Below are positions 1 to 9,416 of a stretch of DNA of 64,000 nt, piece by piece. The notes below the pieces were generated by a model, which worked only from the letters and a program-made list of their open reading frames with translations, was not told where the DNA came from and ran no database searches. Made by a program: the position numbers and the translations under genes. How positions within the stretch are numbered: position 1 is the stretch's first letter; each line of letters starts with the position of its first letter. Source of the DNA: Burkholderiales bacterium. Its GTDB lineage: Bacteria; Pseudomonadota; Gammaproteobacteria; Burkholderiales; Burkholderiaceae_C. The DNA is taken from the NCBI GenBank assembly GCA_016191525.1, contig JACPOK010000026.1:1-64000 (forward strand). The letters are read 5' to 3'.

Positions 1-1022
<1,022 letters not shown>

Positions 1023-1026
<4 letters not shown>

Positions 1027-1694
1027 ACCGGAATGTGTTGAGGGCGCTTGCCCCCATCTTGGTGGCGGCACGGCGAACCGAGCAAATCGCCAGGGACGTT
1101 TCGTTGGGGCAAGCGAAGCTGGCGCCGCTACCCTCGCTTCAGCACGCGTTGCGTGAGCAGAGCAAGCAGGAGGCGACGCATGCCCGCGCGTTTGAAACCG
1201 CACTGGAACTGCTTGGCGAGGGAAGACCACCGGAAAGGATGCTGGTAGCGCTCGATGCCTTCGGGCGCCGCCTCGACGCGGACCTGATCGCCGGGCGGCT
1301 CGCGTGCTCGATGTTCGGCCTGCAGTACGTGCTTGAGGGCCTCGGCGGTGTGGCTCTCTCACCCCCAGCTGGGCACTTTGCGCAGATCGGAGACAAGTTC
1401 GTTCCGCTGCGCGACCTGGTGCTTCACCAGGAAATTGCACATCGTCGGCTAGGGGAGGTTTGGGTGCCGCGTCTCGCGGCACACCTCGGTGAGGACGAAC
1501 GAAGTGAGCTCGCGACGGCGAGCCGTGAGTACGTCGAGTTGGCAGCTGCGGTCGTGGAGGCAGGCCTGCCGCTTCTCGAGGATCTCGAGGCGGACAGGAA
1601 CCACTACATGGCTGCTGCAGGCAGCTTTCTTGAGTCGCTGGATCTGGAGCGACTGCTCATGGCCAGCCGTGTATCGTCGGAGGCAATCGCATGA
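1023..1694 (+). CDS. Ferritin-like di-iron-type protein
   Basis: A 223-residue, mostly helical, soluble protein with no signal peptide. Its acidic and His residues follow the ferritin-like four-helix pattern: Glu20, then E50-x-x-H53 (QEATH), Glu104 (YVLEG), and E136-x-x-H139 (QEIAH). This E / ExxH / E / ExxH order is the usual di-iron ligand set, so a metal-binding oxidoreductase or ferritin-like role is inferred. The GTG start overlaps the stop of the Hint gene, and its own stop overlaps the DsbC-like gene (ATGA). The three genes therefore form one translationally coupled unit. No specific family name is assigned. Confidence 0.55.
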
Positions 1695-2521
1695 AGAAGC
1701 TGATCTCGTCTCTCTTGCTGGCGTGCTGCGCGGCCGCGGCAAGTTCTGCACCTCGATTCGAAGGAATCTCCACCGAGCACGGCGAGGCCTTGCTCGCCAC
1801 GATCACGAGCCGCATCTCGCAATACATCGCGGGGAAGCTCGCAGTCGAAGAGATCGACTCGATTTCGCTGGCGCCGCTGGGCCCGGGCTTCTACCTCGTG
1901 AGTGCGCGTCAGGGGCGACTGGTGGCCCTGACCGACGAGCGGGTCACGAATGTCATCCTCTTGGGTGGCTATGTGGCCATCACGGACGGGAAGAAGGTGG
2001 ACGTGCTGGCAGCGGTGCGCGAGAAGGTCGGCTATGTGCCGCCGAAACCGGCGGTGGCGGCGGCTTCAACTGGAACTCGTGTCGAGCTCCATGCTGCCGG
2101 CGCCATCCCGCTCTTCAACGGCAACCGTGTCGTACACGTCATCTGCGATCCGAACCTGCCGGAATGCCGGCGCTTCAACAACGACGTGCTCAAGCGCGCC
2201 CGGGACGTGCGGGCCTACATCTACCCGATCAGCGTGGCGGCACCAGGTAACTGGCGTGAATACAGCGTCCGCGACCTTCTGTGCTGGCCACAGCAGCTGC
2301 AGTTCGCTCAGTGGGACGCTGTCATCAACGGTGACTCGCCGTCGGCCGCCGGCAGCGCTGGCCAGCCATGCGCTCGGACGCAGCAGATTGACGACCTGAC
2401 GGAACGAATCAAGAGCAGCCCGAATCCGAAGGCGCTGCCGATCCTCATGCTGCAGGACGGCCGGACCTTCTCCGGGAAGGGCATGACGCCTTCAGAATTC
2501 GAGCGATTGCTGTCGCAGTAG
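1691..2521 (+). CDS. DsbC/DsbG-like periplasmic protein with altered active site
   Basis: A 276-residue protein with a clear Sec signal (residues 1-20, KK then a hydrophobic Ala-rich core). An N-terminal DsbC-like region is followed by a thioredoxin-like fold. The active-site stretch reads VICDPNLPEC (Cys152 and Cys159), where DsbC-type proteins carry CXXC in the form DPxCPxC. Here Leu156 stands in place of the first Cys, and a different Cys lies four residues earlier. A cis-Pro loop (ALPILMLQDGR) is present near the C-terminus. The protein is probably not a conventional isomerase and may act as a chaperone or substrate binder for the upstream Hint protein. It is the third gene of the coupled unit. 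Confidence 0.7.
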   Translation: MKKLISSLLLACCAAAASSAPRFEGISTEHGEALLATITSRISQYIAGKLAVEEIDSISLAPLGPGFYLVSARQGRLVALTDERVTNVILLGGYVAITDGKKVDVLAAVREKVGYVPPKPAVAAASTGTRVELHAAGAIPLFNGNRVVHVICDPNLPECRRFNNDVLKRARDVRAYIYPISVAAPGNWREYSVRDLLCWPQQLQFAQWDAVINGDSPSAAGSAGQPCARTQQIDDLTERIKSSPNPKALPILMLQDGRTFSGKGMTPSEFERLLSQ

Positions 2522-2543
2522 CATTCATCCTCCAGCCAATAAG

Positions 2544-2568
2544 AAAGGGGCTCCTCGGAGCCCCTTTT
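2544..2568 (+). terminator. Rho-independent terminator after the Hint operon
   Basis: A perfect inverted repeat (AAAGGGGCTCC, two-base loop, GGAGCCCC) runs straight into TTTTCTCTT, 22 bases after the stop of the DsbC-like gene. It ends the Hint/ferritin-like/DsbC-like unit before the convergent hydrolase gene. Confidence 0.85.
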
Positions 2569-2604
2569 CTCTTGGATCGCCTGCGATGAGTCATTGGCGC
2601 CAGA

Positions 2605-3726
2605 TCAATCGCGCCAGACCACCTCACTGTCGACGGCGTACAGCTTGCACGCCCCCTTGTTGTTCTTGAAGCAGTACTCCAGCGCTCGATCCGAGGCGTT
2701 TTCGCCGTTGGCCCACCCATATGCACCGTCAGGACCGACTGCGAACGCGCGGGGCGTGGCGATCTCGAGGAACTTGCGGTAGGCGCTCCGCCCGAACATC
2801 CGAAGGTTGGGAACTCGATCAACGTCCCCCAACGAAGCGAAACCCGACGCGCGCGGTGAATCTTCCTCTTTCCCATACTTCGCGTATTGCGCCAGGGGCT
2901 CATACGGCAGGCCGAGCGTCCTTAGGAATTCCGACACGCTGGGATGCCAGAGGGGCGCGCCGGCCTTCGAGATGAACAGCTGATGCGAGTCCGGACCGAA
3001 GTCGTTCACCGTCACGAGCGTGGCATTGCCACCTGCTGCGCGGTATTGCGCATGCATCGAACGGTAAACATCACCGAAGAAGCTGTCGTTGTCTCCATAG
3101 ATCCAGAGGGACGGCGCGGGAGTCTGCTTTGCCATCTTGGCCACCGCCTGGGTCAAGTCGTATTGCCAGACCGGGCATTCCGAATTGCGCGTGCCGCCGG
3201 CGAAGTTCACCACGCCGCGCAACCCGGGGTACGCCGCTGCACCGAGGGCCAAAGAGGTCACCCCGCCGTGCGAGTGCCCAACCGTCACGATGCGGCTCTT
3301 GTCGAACCACGAGCTCGTCGACAAGGCCGTGAGCACTCCGGCGACGTCCTCGGCCTGGCTACGAGCATTTCGCTCCACATCACACCCACGGCCGACGTAC
3401 CAGCCGCCAGACCGCGAGAGTCCTTGACGCATGGGCACGACGACTGCATAGCCTCGCTGCAGGAAATACCGGGCGGCAGTCGCCGGCCGGAAGCGTTCTT
3501 GGTCCTTGGGCTCGCCCGAGTGTCGTGCGTGATTGATCACAGCGACAGGAAACGGGCCATCGCCATCCGGTCTGTAGATCGTCGTTTCAAGCGCGGTCGA
3601 CGTCCCGGGCAAGGTGACCATCTGGACCGTTTCGTTCAACGTGCGGTCCACCGCCTGCGCGGCCGCCGAGTTCATCAGCGTGGTGAAGATGGCTGCCGCA
3701 ACAGCGAACATGTGCAAGTGCTTCAT
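2605..3726 (-). CDS. Secreted alpha/beta hydrolase (dienelactone-hydrolase-like)
   Basis: A 373-residue protein with a Sec signal (residues 1-25, ending AAAQA). The start at 3726 is preferred over upstream in-frame ATGs because it gives a proper signal peptide and has a purine-rich GGAAGG site just upstream. The alpha/beta-hydrolase triad is visible: nucleophile Ser152 in GHSHGG, acid Asp212 or Asp214 in YGDND, and His248 in DSHQLF. It resembles secreted dienelactone-hydrolase/PET-hydrolase-like serine hydrolases, and its substrate cannot be told from sequence. It is the last gene in the leftward ParM set, 43 bases after the transglycosylase. Confidence 0.8.
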   Translation of the reverse strand: MKHLHMFAVAAAIFTTLMNSAAAQAVDRTLNETVQMVTLPGTSTALETTIYRPDGDGPFPVAVINHARHSGEPKDQERFRPATAARYFLQRGYAVVVPMRQGLSRSGGWYVGRGCDVERNARSQAEDVAGVLTALSTSSWFDKSRIVTVGHSHGGVTSLALGAAAYPGLRGVVNFAGGTRNSECPVWQYDLTQAVAKMAKQTPAPSLWIYGDNDSFFGDVYRSMHAQYRAAGGNATLVTVNDFGPDSHQLFISKAGAPLWHPSVSEFLRTLGLPYEPLAQYAKYGKEEDSPRASGFASLGDVDRVPNLRMFGRSAYRKFLEIATPRAFAVGPDGAYGWANGENASDRALEYCFKNNKGACKLYAVDSEVVWRD

Positions 3727-3769
3727 GGTTTCCTTCCTTTGAATCTCAACTAATTTTGCGTGACGTCGC

Positions 3770-4387
3770 TTACTTATTCTGCTCACCATCGTCAAAGACA
3801 ACACCAGTGCCGCTTCCAGCCGTTGCTGGATTGTGGCTCTTGCTCTTTTGAACTCCAGTTGCGGCCGCACCCGGCTTCAAGGGGGGCACTGGAAGAATTC
3901 GACCGCTTATTGCGCGCGACTTCACCAGTTCGTTCCACAGCAAGATCTGATATCTCTTGTTGAAGTATGGCGTGGCGCTGTGGTACCGGGCGATTGACTC
4001 CCAAGTCTCGGGTTGGTTTCCAAGGGTGCGCCCGAGGTGCCAGGCACCTACGTGGATGCCACGGCAGGCATCCAGAAGGTCGGCAGGTTGGACGTCCCAC
4101 TTGGCCAACTCTGGAAAGTGAAGCGAGTTGATCCCGGCGATCCCGACATCCACGGATCCATTTTCGTTTCGAGCGATCGTGTTCGGCTTCATCCGGGTTT
4201 CGACCATTAGGATGGCGCGCAGTATTACCGGATTGACCTTGTGGACCTCTGCCGCGGATGCGATGCATTCGTCGATCTCTGATTTGGATTGGACAGCCGC
4301 TTGCTGCGCCATGGCTGTTGATGCCAAACCGTACAACGCCACCATGGTCACCGTGACCACAGTATTCACAGCAACCTCGCTGCCCAT
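3770..4387 (-). CDS. Lytic transglycosylase (SLT domain), conjugation-type
   Basis: About 205 residues, with an N-terminal hydrophobic signal ending TAMAQQ and then an SLT/goose-lysozyme-like domain. The catalytic Glu is in ILMVETRMKP (Glu63), followed by the GIAGINSLHFPEL and RYHSATPYF family blocks. It cleaves peptidoglycan in the periplasm, as VirB1/IagB-type proteins do for conjugation or secretion machines. The ATG at 4387 is chosen, giving a 22-base overlap with the preceding gene; an ATG at 4423 is also possible. The C-terminal 40 residues are low complexity. Its place in a mobile-element operon suggests a role in DNA transfer. Confidence 0.75.
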   Translation of the reverse strand: MGSEVAVNTVVTVTMVALYGLASTAMAQQAAVQSKSEIDECIASAAEVHKVNPVILRAILMVETRMKPNTIARNENGSVDVGIAGINSLHFPELAKWDVQPADLLDACRGIHVGAWHLGRTLGNQPETWESIARYHSATPYFNKRYQILLWNELVKSRAISGRILPVPPLKPGAAATGVQKSKSHNPATAGSGTGVVFDDGEQNK

Positions 4388-4761
4388 GCCAATGCAATTG
4401 CAATCGGTAGGACGCTGAGCCAAGCTGCGAGTGCTTCGGGCGCAACTTCGAAGTCATGAAGCGTTTTCTCACCGCACACGACCACCGCTGCTCGGGCAAG
4501 TTTGGCGGACCTGATCTTGATCTTGGCGAGTGGACGGATGATCCGCTGTAGCGCCTCCAGGTCCGCAATCTCGACTGCCCCGTCGATATGCGACCGCAGT
4601 TCATTTCGCACAGCCTGAAGCTCGTTCACAACGGTACTTTCCTGTCGGCACACGCTTCCGCGAGCAACCGACCGAACGGCATCCAGGTAGCGGCATGCGG
4701 CGATGGCGGCGTCCGCAAGAGCCAGGGTCTCAGCTGCAATGTTGCGCGATTCCGATTTCAT
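4366..4761 (-). CDS. Small protein with C-terminal membrane anchor, unknown function
   Basis: A 131-residue, Ala-rich helical protein with a hydrophobic C-terminal segment (about residues 111-131, ending AWAARLL) that could anchor it in the inner membrane. The start overlaps the stop of the ParR-like gene (ATGA), and its end overlaps the start of the transglycosylase. It is therefore made in the same coupled operon as ParM. No family is recognised. Confidence 0.6.
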   Translation of the reverse strand: MKSESRNIAAETLALADAAIAACRYLDAVRSVARGSVCRQESTVVNELQAVRNELRSHIDGAVEIADLEALQRIIRPLAKIKIRSAKLARAAVVVCGEKTLHDFEVAPEALAAWLSVLPIAIALAWAARLL

Positions 4762-5096
4762 GTTGATGGAACACCTGTAAAACCGAGAAGATCCCGGATG
4801 GCGTCGAAGGGCACTTCCTCGACTTCAGCGGCCACCGGGGGCTCATGAGGTGACTGTGCCCGGGTCAGACTGGGATTCAACCGGAGTGAGGACGAGTTGC
4901 CCTCGGACACCTGCTGCAGCCGCGCCAACTGCGCCAGCTCCAACACGAAGTTGCATGCCCGCGCCGGCGTCATTCCGGCGAGCAAGGGTGCAAGCGCATG
5001 TTTCTCAGGAACAGTCCCTCGGATAAGGATCGGCGGCGCCTTACGTCGTGGCCGACCTCGCTGGCCAGCTGCAGCGCCCTCGTCGGATTCGCTCAA
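4758..5096 (-). CDS. Putative ParR/StbB-like partner of ParM
   Basis: About 112 residues from a TTG start that overlaps the parM stop (TTGA), a common arrangement for parMR pairs. It has a basic segment (RGRPRRKAPP) near the N-terminus, then helical segments, and an acidic C-terminal tail rich in Glu and Asp. Size, position directly after parM and charge pattern fit the centromere-binding adaptor that links DNA to ParM filaments. This rests on context rather than a recognisable domain. An upstream start inside parM is possible but less likely. Confidence 0.5.
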   Translation of the reverse strand: MSESDEGAAAGQRGRPRRKAPPILIRGTVPEKHALAPLLAGMTPARACNFVLELAQLARLQQVSEGNSSSLRLNPSLTRAQSPHEPPVAAEVEEVPFDAIRDLLGFTGVPST

Positions 5097-6157
5097 GCCG
5101 TCGCCTCCTTCGTCGACTGCGCCAACGACGATCCAGCCGCCAAGTACCCTTGCACGATGGAAAACTGGGGCCGCTTGGGGGTGTGGAGTTTTCGCATGCG
5201 TGGGAAGCGGGCCTTGAACCGTGGCTCCAGCAGCTCGGCGCCGCCTCCGGCCAGGATGACGTGGAGGATGTCGTCGGTGTTTCCCACCTTGGCGGCCACC
5301 ATGTCCAAGTATTGGTCCAGCTTTGAACTCGCGCCCTTGATCGCTTTGACCAGGTCCACATCGCCGGCCGACGTCCGCAGGACCTTGTCGCCCTGCAGCG
5401 CGCGCTCGTATTGGTGATGGGGCATGCGGAATTCGCCTGGGAGCAATCCGGGGCAGAGCTGCTCGTAGTCCTTGGTCGCTGCGGCGTGCAGTTCGTCGAG
5501 GAACCCGGACATGCCCCCTTCGACGGCGCCCGAGCGCGCCGGCAGGGGCGACATCCCATTCGTGCAAAGAAAGTCCATCGTGAAGTAGCCGAGATCGACC
5601 ACCAGGTTCGTGGTGCGCTGAAGGTCCGGGGCTTCCTTCACGGCCGTCATCAGCGCGCCGGCGGGCTGGGGGACGACGAGCACTTTCCGCACATCGACGA
5701 TGCGTTCGGCCCGATCGATGCCCAAGGTGTGGCTGTCGGGAAGCTGATGGCGTCCGATGTACTTCTTCTCGAGGTGGGCGCGGTAGGTCCCCAACGTGGA
5801 GAGCGGCAACCCGAGCACCAAGACATCGATGGTTGGCTGACGCATGTAGGCGAGGGCGGCCAAGCTCAACGCATGGTAGGTGTCGGACATGCAGTACGCC
5901 GCATCGCGCAGGCGCTCCATTCGGCCGTCCGTCGCGAGCACTGAATCGTGGCCCACCAGGTAGACCTTGTTGTTGACTTCAACCTGCATGACACGCAGCC
6001 GCGACAGCGCCGTTGCGCCGCCGAGTGCGGCCGAACCCGTTGCTGTTGGCGCGAAAGACGGGAAGGAGTCATCGGAGGGAGGTCCCTCGCCGCGGACGGC
6101 GTACTTCGTGTAGCCGTAACCGACGTCGATCGCTGCCACGACGGGATTGAATGCCAT
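5093..6157 (-). CDS. parM: ParM/StbA-family actin-like segregation ATPase
   Basis: A 354-residue actin-like ATPase. Visible nucleotide-binding blocks are the phosphate-1 motif AIDVGYGYTK (residues 9-18), phosphate-2 LVVDLGYFTMDF, and the adenosine motif ILAGGGAELL near the C-terminus. ParM filaments push plasmid or element copies apart during segregation. It is the first gene of a leftward coupled operon (ParM, ParR-like, membrane protein, transglycosylase, hydrolase). The upstream region holds hairpins and direct repeats that could be its promoter/centromere. Finding it next to integrase genes suggests an integrative element or plasmid with its own maintenance system. Confidence 0.8.
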   Translation of the reverse strand: MAFNPVVAAIDVGYGYTKYAVRGEGPPSDDSFPSFAPTATGSAALGGATALSRLRVMQVEVNNKVYLVGHDSVLATDGRMERLRDAAYCMSDTYHALSLAALAYMRQPTIDVLVLGLPLSTLGTYRAHLEKKYIGRHQLPDSHTLGIDRAERIVDVRKVLVVPQPAGALMTAVKEAPDLQRTTNLVVDLGYFTMDFLCTNGMSPLPARSGAVEGGMSGFLDELHAAATKDYEQLCPGLLPGEFRMPHHQYERALQGDKVLRTSAGDVDLVKAIKGASSKLDQYLDMVAAKVGNTDDILHVILAGGGAELLEPRFKARFPRMRKLHTPKRPQFSIVQGYLAAGSSLAQSTKEATA

Positions 6158-6278
6158 GCTGTGCTTCTCCAGGAATTGTCGAGATGAGGAAAGGTCCGCG
6201 GTGGTGGCCTGTTGTCCCCTTAAACCTGTCAGAACCCGGCAGGGGAAACGAGCGCGCCACCAGTCCTCACAATGATCT

Positions 6279-6311
6279 GGTTTTTTCTGCCGGAAATAGC
6301 CCGGAAAAACC
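6279..6311 (-). promoter_or_regulatory. Inverted repeat upstream of parM, candidate operator/centromere
   Basis: GGTTTTT and AAAAACC arms enclose a core with two CCGG elements. Read on the minus strand it contains two TTTCCGG copies. A second small hairpin, GTCAAC...GTTGAC, lies about 20 bases further upstream. The location ahead of parM suits autoregulation by the ParR-like protein, which would bind repeats here. This is inferred from position only. Confidence 0.35.
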
Positions 6312-7251
6312 GCGTTAACCGCTGCATTCCGTCAACGGTTGGTGTTGACGACATAGCACGGTCGCGGCTACCATCAGCGCACCTCTATCGGGGAGTTGGG
6401 TGCTGGCCCAACCTAAACATCTCAGCACCTTCATCGCCAGTTTTCGCAGCCTCGCGCTGCAGCTGGTGCCGGCCGAACAAGGCCACGGTCTCGAAGACCG
6501 AGTAGGGCAAGCGCCCTGCGGTAGTACACCTCGATTTTTTTTGACCTCTGTTTTCAGGAACAAAACAAACAGAGTGTCAAAGCACCTTGATTTCAAGCGC
6601 CTCGGCGCGCGGATTGAGGAACAAAAATCGACACGGCAACTACTGAGTACCCGTAATGAGTCTGCGTCCGTGGTGGGAAATGGAGTGCGTGATTAGCGAT
6701 CACGACAAGCCTTCCTGCTAGACACCTCCGCCTGAGCCGCAAGCAGGGCGAGAGGAAAAGCTAGGGCTGGATGCCCGACAAGAGACTCAAGGGAAAGAAC
6801 CCACACCCACAGCGTTGAGGAGAGGCAGTTGCTCTCCCATCGAATGCGCACATGCGCGCCCCGCGACCGATGCTCCCTCAGGGAGGCGGCGCGACACGGG
6901 CGTGCTCCGATCCTCGCGACGACTGGCCATGTGCCGGGCGCGAGCTGCGTATTCCCGCTGCTGCGGTGAGATCGCCATTCCGGGGCGTTAACCGGTTCAA
7001 CGAGCAGACCTTCGACACGAGGTTTGCTGGTTCCTGCCGCAAGCAGGCACGGGGTAATAGAGACCCGTAGGAAAGTATTTCTTTATAAGAAACGAGAACT
7101 CCCGTGGGGTCGCCACGTAAAACACCGACCGAGGTGGGCTCGGCCACCGCAGCTTGGCGCTATGCCGGCATCCGAGGCCCGTTACCCGTGGGCGCCAGGT
7201 TTGGCGACGGGTGGCAACTGCTCCCGATAGAGGTGAACAGGAGAGTTGCTC
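6312..7251. other. Long hairpin-rich non-coding stretch between divergent operons
   Basis: About 0.94 kb without a convincing gene. Short open frames exist on both strands, but none has a good ribosome site and coherent protein-like composition. The DNA is dense in short inverted repeats: GTTGGG...CCCAAC overlapping GGTGCTG...CAGCACC near 6390-6430, AGGGC...GCCCT near 6505, GTGA...TCAC near 6690, CTCCC-TCA-GGGAG near 6875, CCTGC...GCAGG near 7038, TTTCTT-TAT-AAGAAA near 7080 and GGTGG...CCACC near 7135. This looks like a structured leader or stand-alone RNA reading toward the integrase genes, or an element control or transfer region. No known RNA family was recognised. Confidence 0.4.
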
Positions 7252-8202
7252 GTGAAGACTATTGCTGTGCAGAAACAGATACCGCTGGGGGCATTGCCTA
7301 TCCCGGCGGCGAACGTCGACCTATTCCGGCGCGACACCGGCATCGATCACCTCTCGCGGGGGCTGGCGCAGGCCGTGCGACGCGTGCAGCCGATGCCCCA
7401 AGAGCTGCGGCCGAACCTGCAGGGCATGCCGCTGATGATGCAGATAGCCACCTTGTGGAAGGCCTACGAGCGCTTCAGCCTGCGCTTGGAACCGCGAGCC
7501 GACGATGCGAACCAGCGCCTGCGCCTGCGCCGTATCGCTCGTCTCTACCAGGACCTGCAGACCGTGGGTTGCGGGCTCATACAGGCGGATGGCCTGCGCG
7601 AGCGCCACGCCCGGCTGCTCTTGAAAAGCTGGCGCGAGCGGGGCAAGGCTGTGGCCACCATCCGTAGCGACTGGTCGATCCTGCGGGTTTGGTGCCTGGC
7701 GCTCGGCAAGGCCGGGATGATCTCTCCGCTGGAGAACTATTGGCCGGACGCTCCCAAAGCGGTTGCGCCTGGCGAGGCGCGCGCACAGAAGCGCCTGGAA
7801 TGGCATCGCAACCCGCAAATCCTCGCGATGCTGCTGCGCGGGCGCGACCCCACGCACTGGTTCGTCGAGCGGCTGTGCGGAGACTTGGGCCTGACGGTCG
7901 AAGAGGCCTTGGCCTTCTCGCCCGACATGGCGAGCCAGTACCTGGACGGGCGGCTGCTGATCCGCGCCCCGCGCCACCAGGACTTCCGCACCATCCCTGT
8001 GGGGAGCCACGAGCAAGTGCTGCTGGTGCAGGAAATCCAGGCCTTCATGTCCGAGCGCCGCCGTCGCCGGCTCATGTGGCCCGACATCTCCCCGCTGGAG
8101 GCCCGGCGCAAGCACGAGAACCACCTGGCCTACCAGCGCCGCAAGCTCGAGGCGTCTGAGGAATGTGGCAGCGGGCAGGCAAGCGAAGGAGGCTCGGAGT
8201 GA
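7252..8202 (+). CDS. Tyrosine-recombinase-like protein lacking catalytic residues
   Basis: About 316 residues. The GTG at 7252 is preferred because AGGAG lies at proper spacing; the TTG at 7246 is too close to it. The N-terminal half resembles a SAM-like core-binding domain of phage integrases. The C-terminal half resembles the start of a catalytic domain, but the usual first Arg motif reads LGLTVEEAL with Thr in the Arg position. No HxxR, H/W or Tyr boxes follow before the protein ends in a basic tail. It is probably a DNA-binding or architectural partner of the recombinase encoded by the overlapping downstream gene. Confidence 0.6.
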   Translation: MKTIAVQKQIPLGALPIPAANVDLFRRDTGIDHLSRGLAQAVRRVQPMPQELRPNLQGMPLMMQIATLWKAYERFSLRLEPRADDANQRLRLRRIARLYQDLQTVGCGLIQADGLRERHARLLLKSWRERGKAVATIRSDWSILRVWCLALGKAGMISPLENYWPDAPKAVAPGEARAQKRLEWHRNPQILAMLLRGRDPTHWFVERLCGDLGLTVEEALAFSPDMASQYLDGRLLIRAPRHQDFRTIPVGSHEQVLLVQEIQAFMSERRRRRLMWPDISPLEARRKHENHLAYQRRKLEASEECGSGQASEGGSE

Positions 8203-9416
8203 CCGCGCCCGCACTCGCCATGCCTCTCGGGCAGCGATCCTGGCGCTACCACTTCGGAGCACTGGTGAACCAGCACGCCGGAGTGAAGTTCACGCGCGGC
8301 GGACGCGATCTCAGCCGCGTCACCTCCTTTCGCACCCGCGTCGTGGTTGACAGGAACGTCATGCTGCTCGTTGCGACCCTGCGCGATGAACTGGGTTTCA
8401 AGATCGAAAAGCCCGACAGCCTGGACCCGCGCCACATCCACGCGTGGGCACGCTGGATCAACCAGCAGCGCGAGCAACGCCTGCGCCAGCCCGCCACCTT
8501 GGCCGGCTACGCCACTGCTATCCGCCAGCTCTGCCGCTGGGCCGGGAAACCTTCCTTGCTGGCCGTCCTGGATCGACACCTCGCCCCGGACGCCACGGCG
8601 CGCGCGCTGATCACCGACCGGGACAAAACCTTCGAAGGCAACGGCGTGGACGTGAGCGATGCCCTTCTGAGGATCTGGGAGCTGGAACCATGGGTGGCCA
8701 TGGCCGTTCTCGCGCAGCACGGATTCGGGTTGCGCCGGCGCGAGTCCGTGTGCCTGGCGCCGGAGCGCGATATCCGGGCCGAAGAAGGTTTCCTGCGCGT
8801 CAAGGTGGGCGCAAAGGGCGGACGGCCGCGTCCGGTGCCGCTGAACGGAGAGGACCTGCTCGCGATCGCGCGGCAGCTGCTGGACTACGTGCGCTGGCGC
8901 AACCTGGCCACCGGCCGGCCGGTGCGCGCCCACAGCACCCTCGCACCCCCTGGCCAACCCCTGAAGTCAGCTCTGAACCGCTACTCGAACGTGCTGAGCG
9001 CGGCAGGGTTCACCAGGAGCGCGGCCGGCGTGACGGGCCACGGTCTGCGCGCGGGCTATGTCTGTCGTCGCCTCCAGGAAATGGGCATCACGCCTGTGGT
9101 CAAGGGCGGCACCGGACGCCACGGCGACCCCGACCAGGACCGGATAGCGCACCTGCTGGTCAGCGAATCGGTCGGTCACAGCCGTCGCAGCGTGATCGGG
9201 GCCTACGCGGGCTCTCCCGGAGTGCGCGCGCGGGTGTTGGCCAGCGAATACCTGCGCGGGCAGGGGCTGCTGCTGCCCGGCGCCGATCCGCGCACGGTCG
9301 AACTGAACGCGGCTCGGATCACGGACTACCTGGCGGCGCAGCGCCACACCGTGCAGGTCTCGCACGCACTCCCGGTGCAGACCGGGTTCACCAAGGGAGA
9401 AAACCATGACGTATGA
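8199..9416 (+). CDS. Tyrosine recombinase / integrase
   Basis: About 405 residues from a GTG overlapping the previous stop (GTGA) and preceded by GGAGG at ideal spacing. An earlier in-frame ATG at 8163 is less likely. It has an N-terminal core-binding domain and then the full catalytic set: Arg in FGLRRRES (~8730), Lys in GAKGGRPRP, HGLR (~9040), His in VGHSRR (~9177) and the nucleophile Tyr in VIGAYAGS (~9205). It should cut and rejoin DNA at specific sites to integrate or excise the element, probably with the degenerate partner upstream. No attachment site was found in the window. Confidence 0.75.
   Translation: MTAPALAMPLGQRSWRYHFGALVNQHAGVKFTRGGRDLSRVTSFRTRVVVDRNVMLLVATLRDELGFKIEKPDSLDPRHIHAWARWINQQREQRLRQPATLAGYATAIRQLCRWAGKPSLLAVLDRHLAPDATARALITDRDKTFEGNGVDVSDALLRIWELEPWVAMAVLAQHGFGLRRRESVCLAPERDIRAEEGFLRVKVGAKGGRPRPVPLNGEDLLAIARQLLDYVRWRNLATGRPVRAHSTLAPPGQPLKSALNRYSNVLSAAGFTRSAAGVTGHGLRAGYVCRRLQEMGITPVVKGGTGRHGDPDQDRIAHLLVSESVGHSRRSVIGAYAGSPGVRARVLASEYLRGQGLLLPGADPRTVELNAARITDYLAAQRHTVQVSHALPVQTGFTKGENHDV

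Noticed and set aside
6400..6696. 98-codon open frame starting GTG in the non-coding region
   Set aside because: No ribosome site; it runs through several hairpins and its translation becomes non-protein-like; kept as part of the structured non-coding region.
6690..7250. Possible group II intron, RNase P RNA or tRNA
   Set aside because: No domain V, no RNase P core and no cloverleaf with CCA end could be found.
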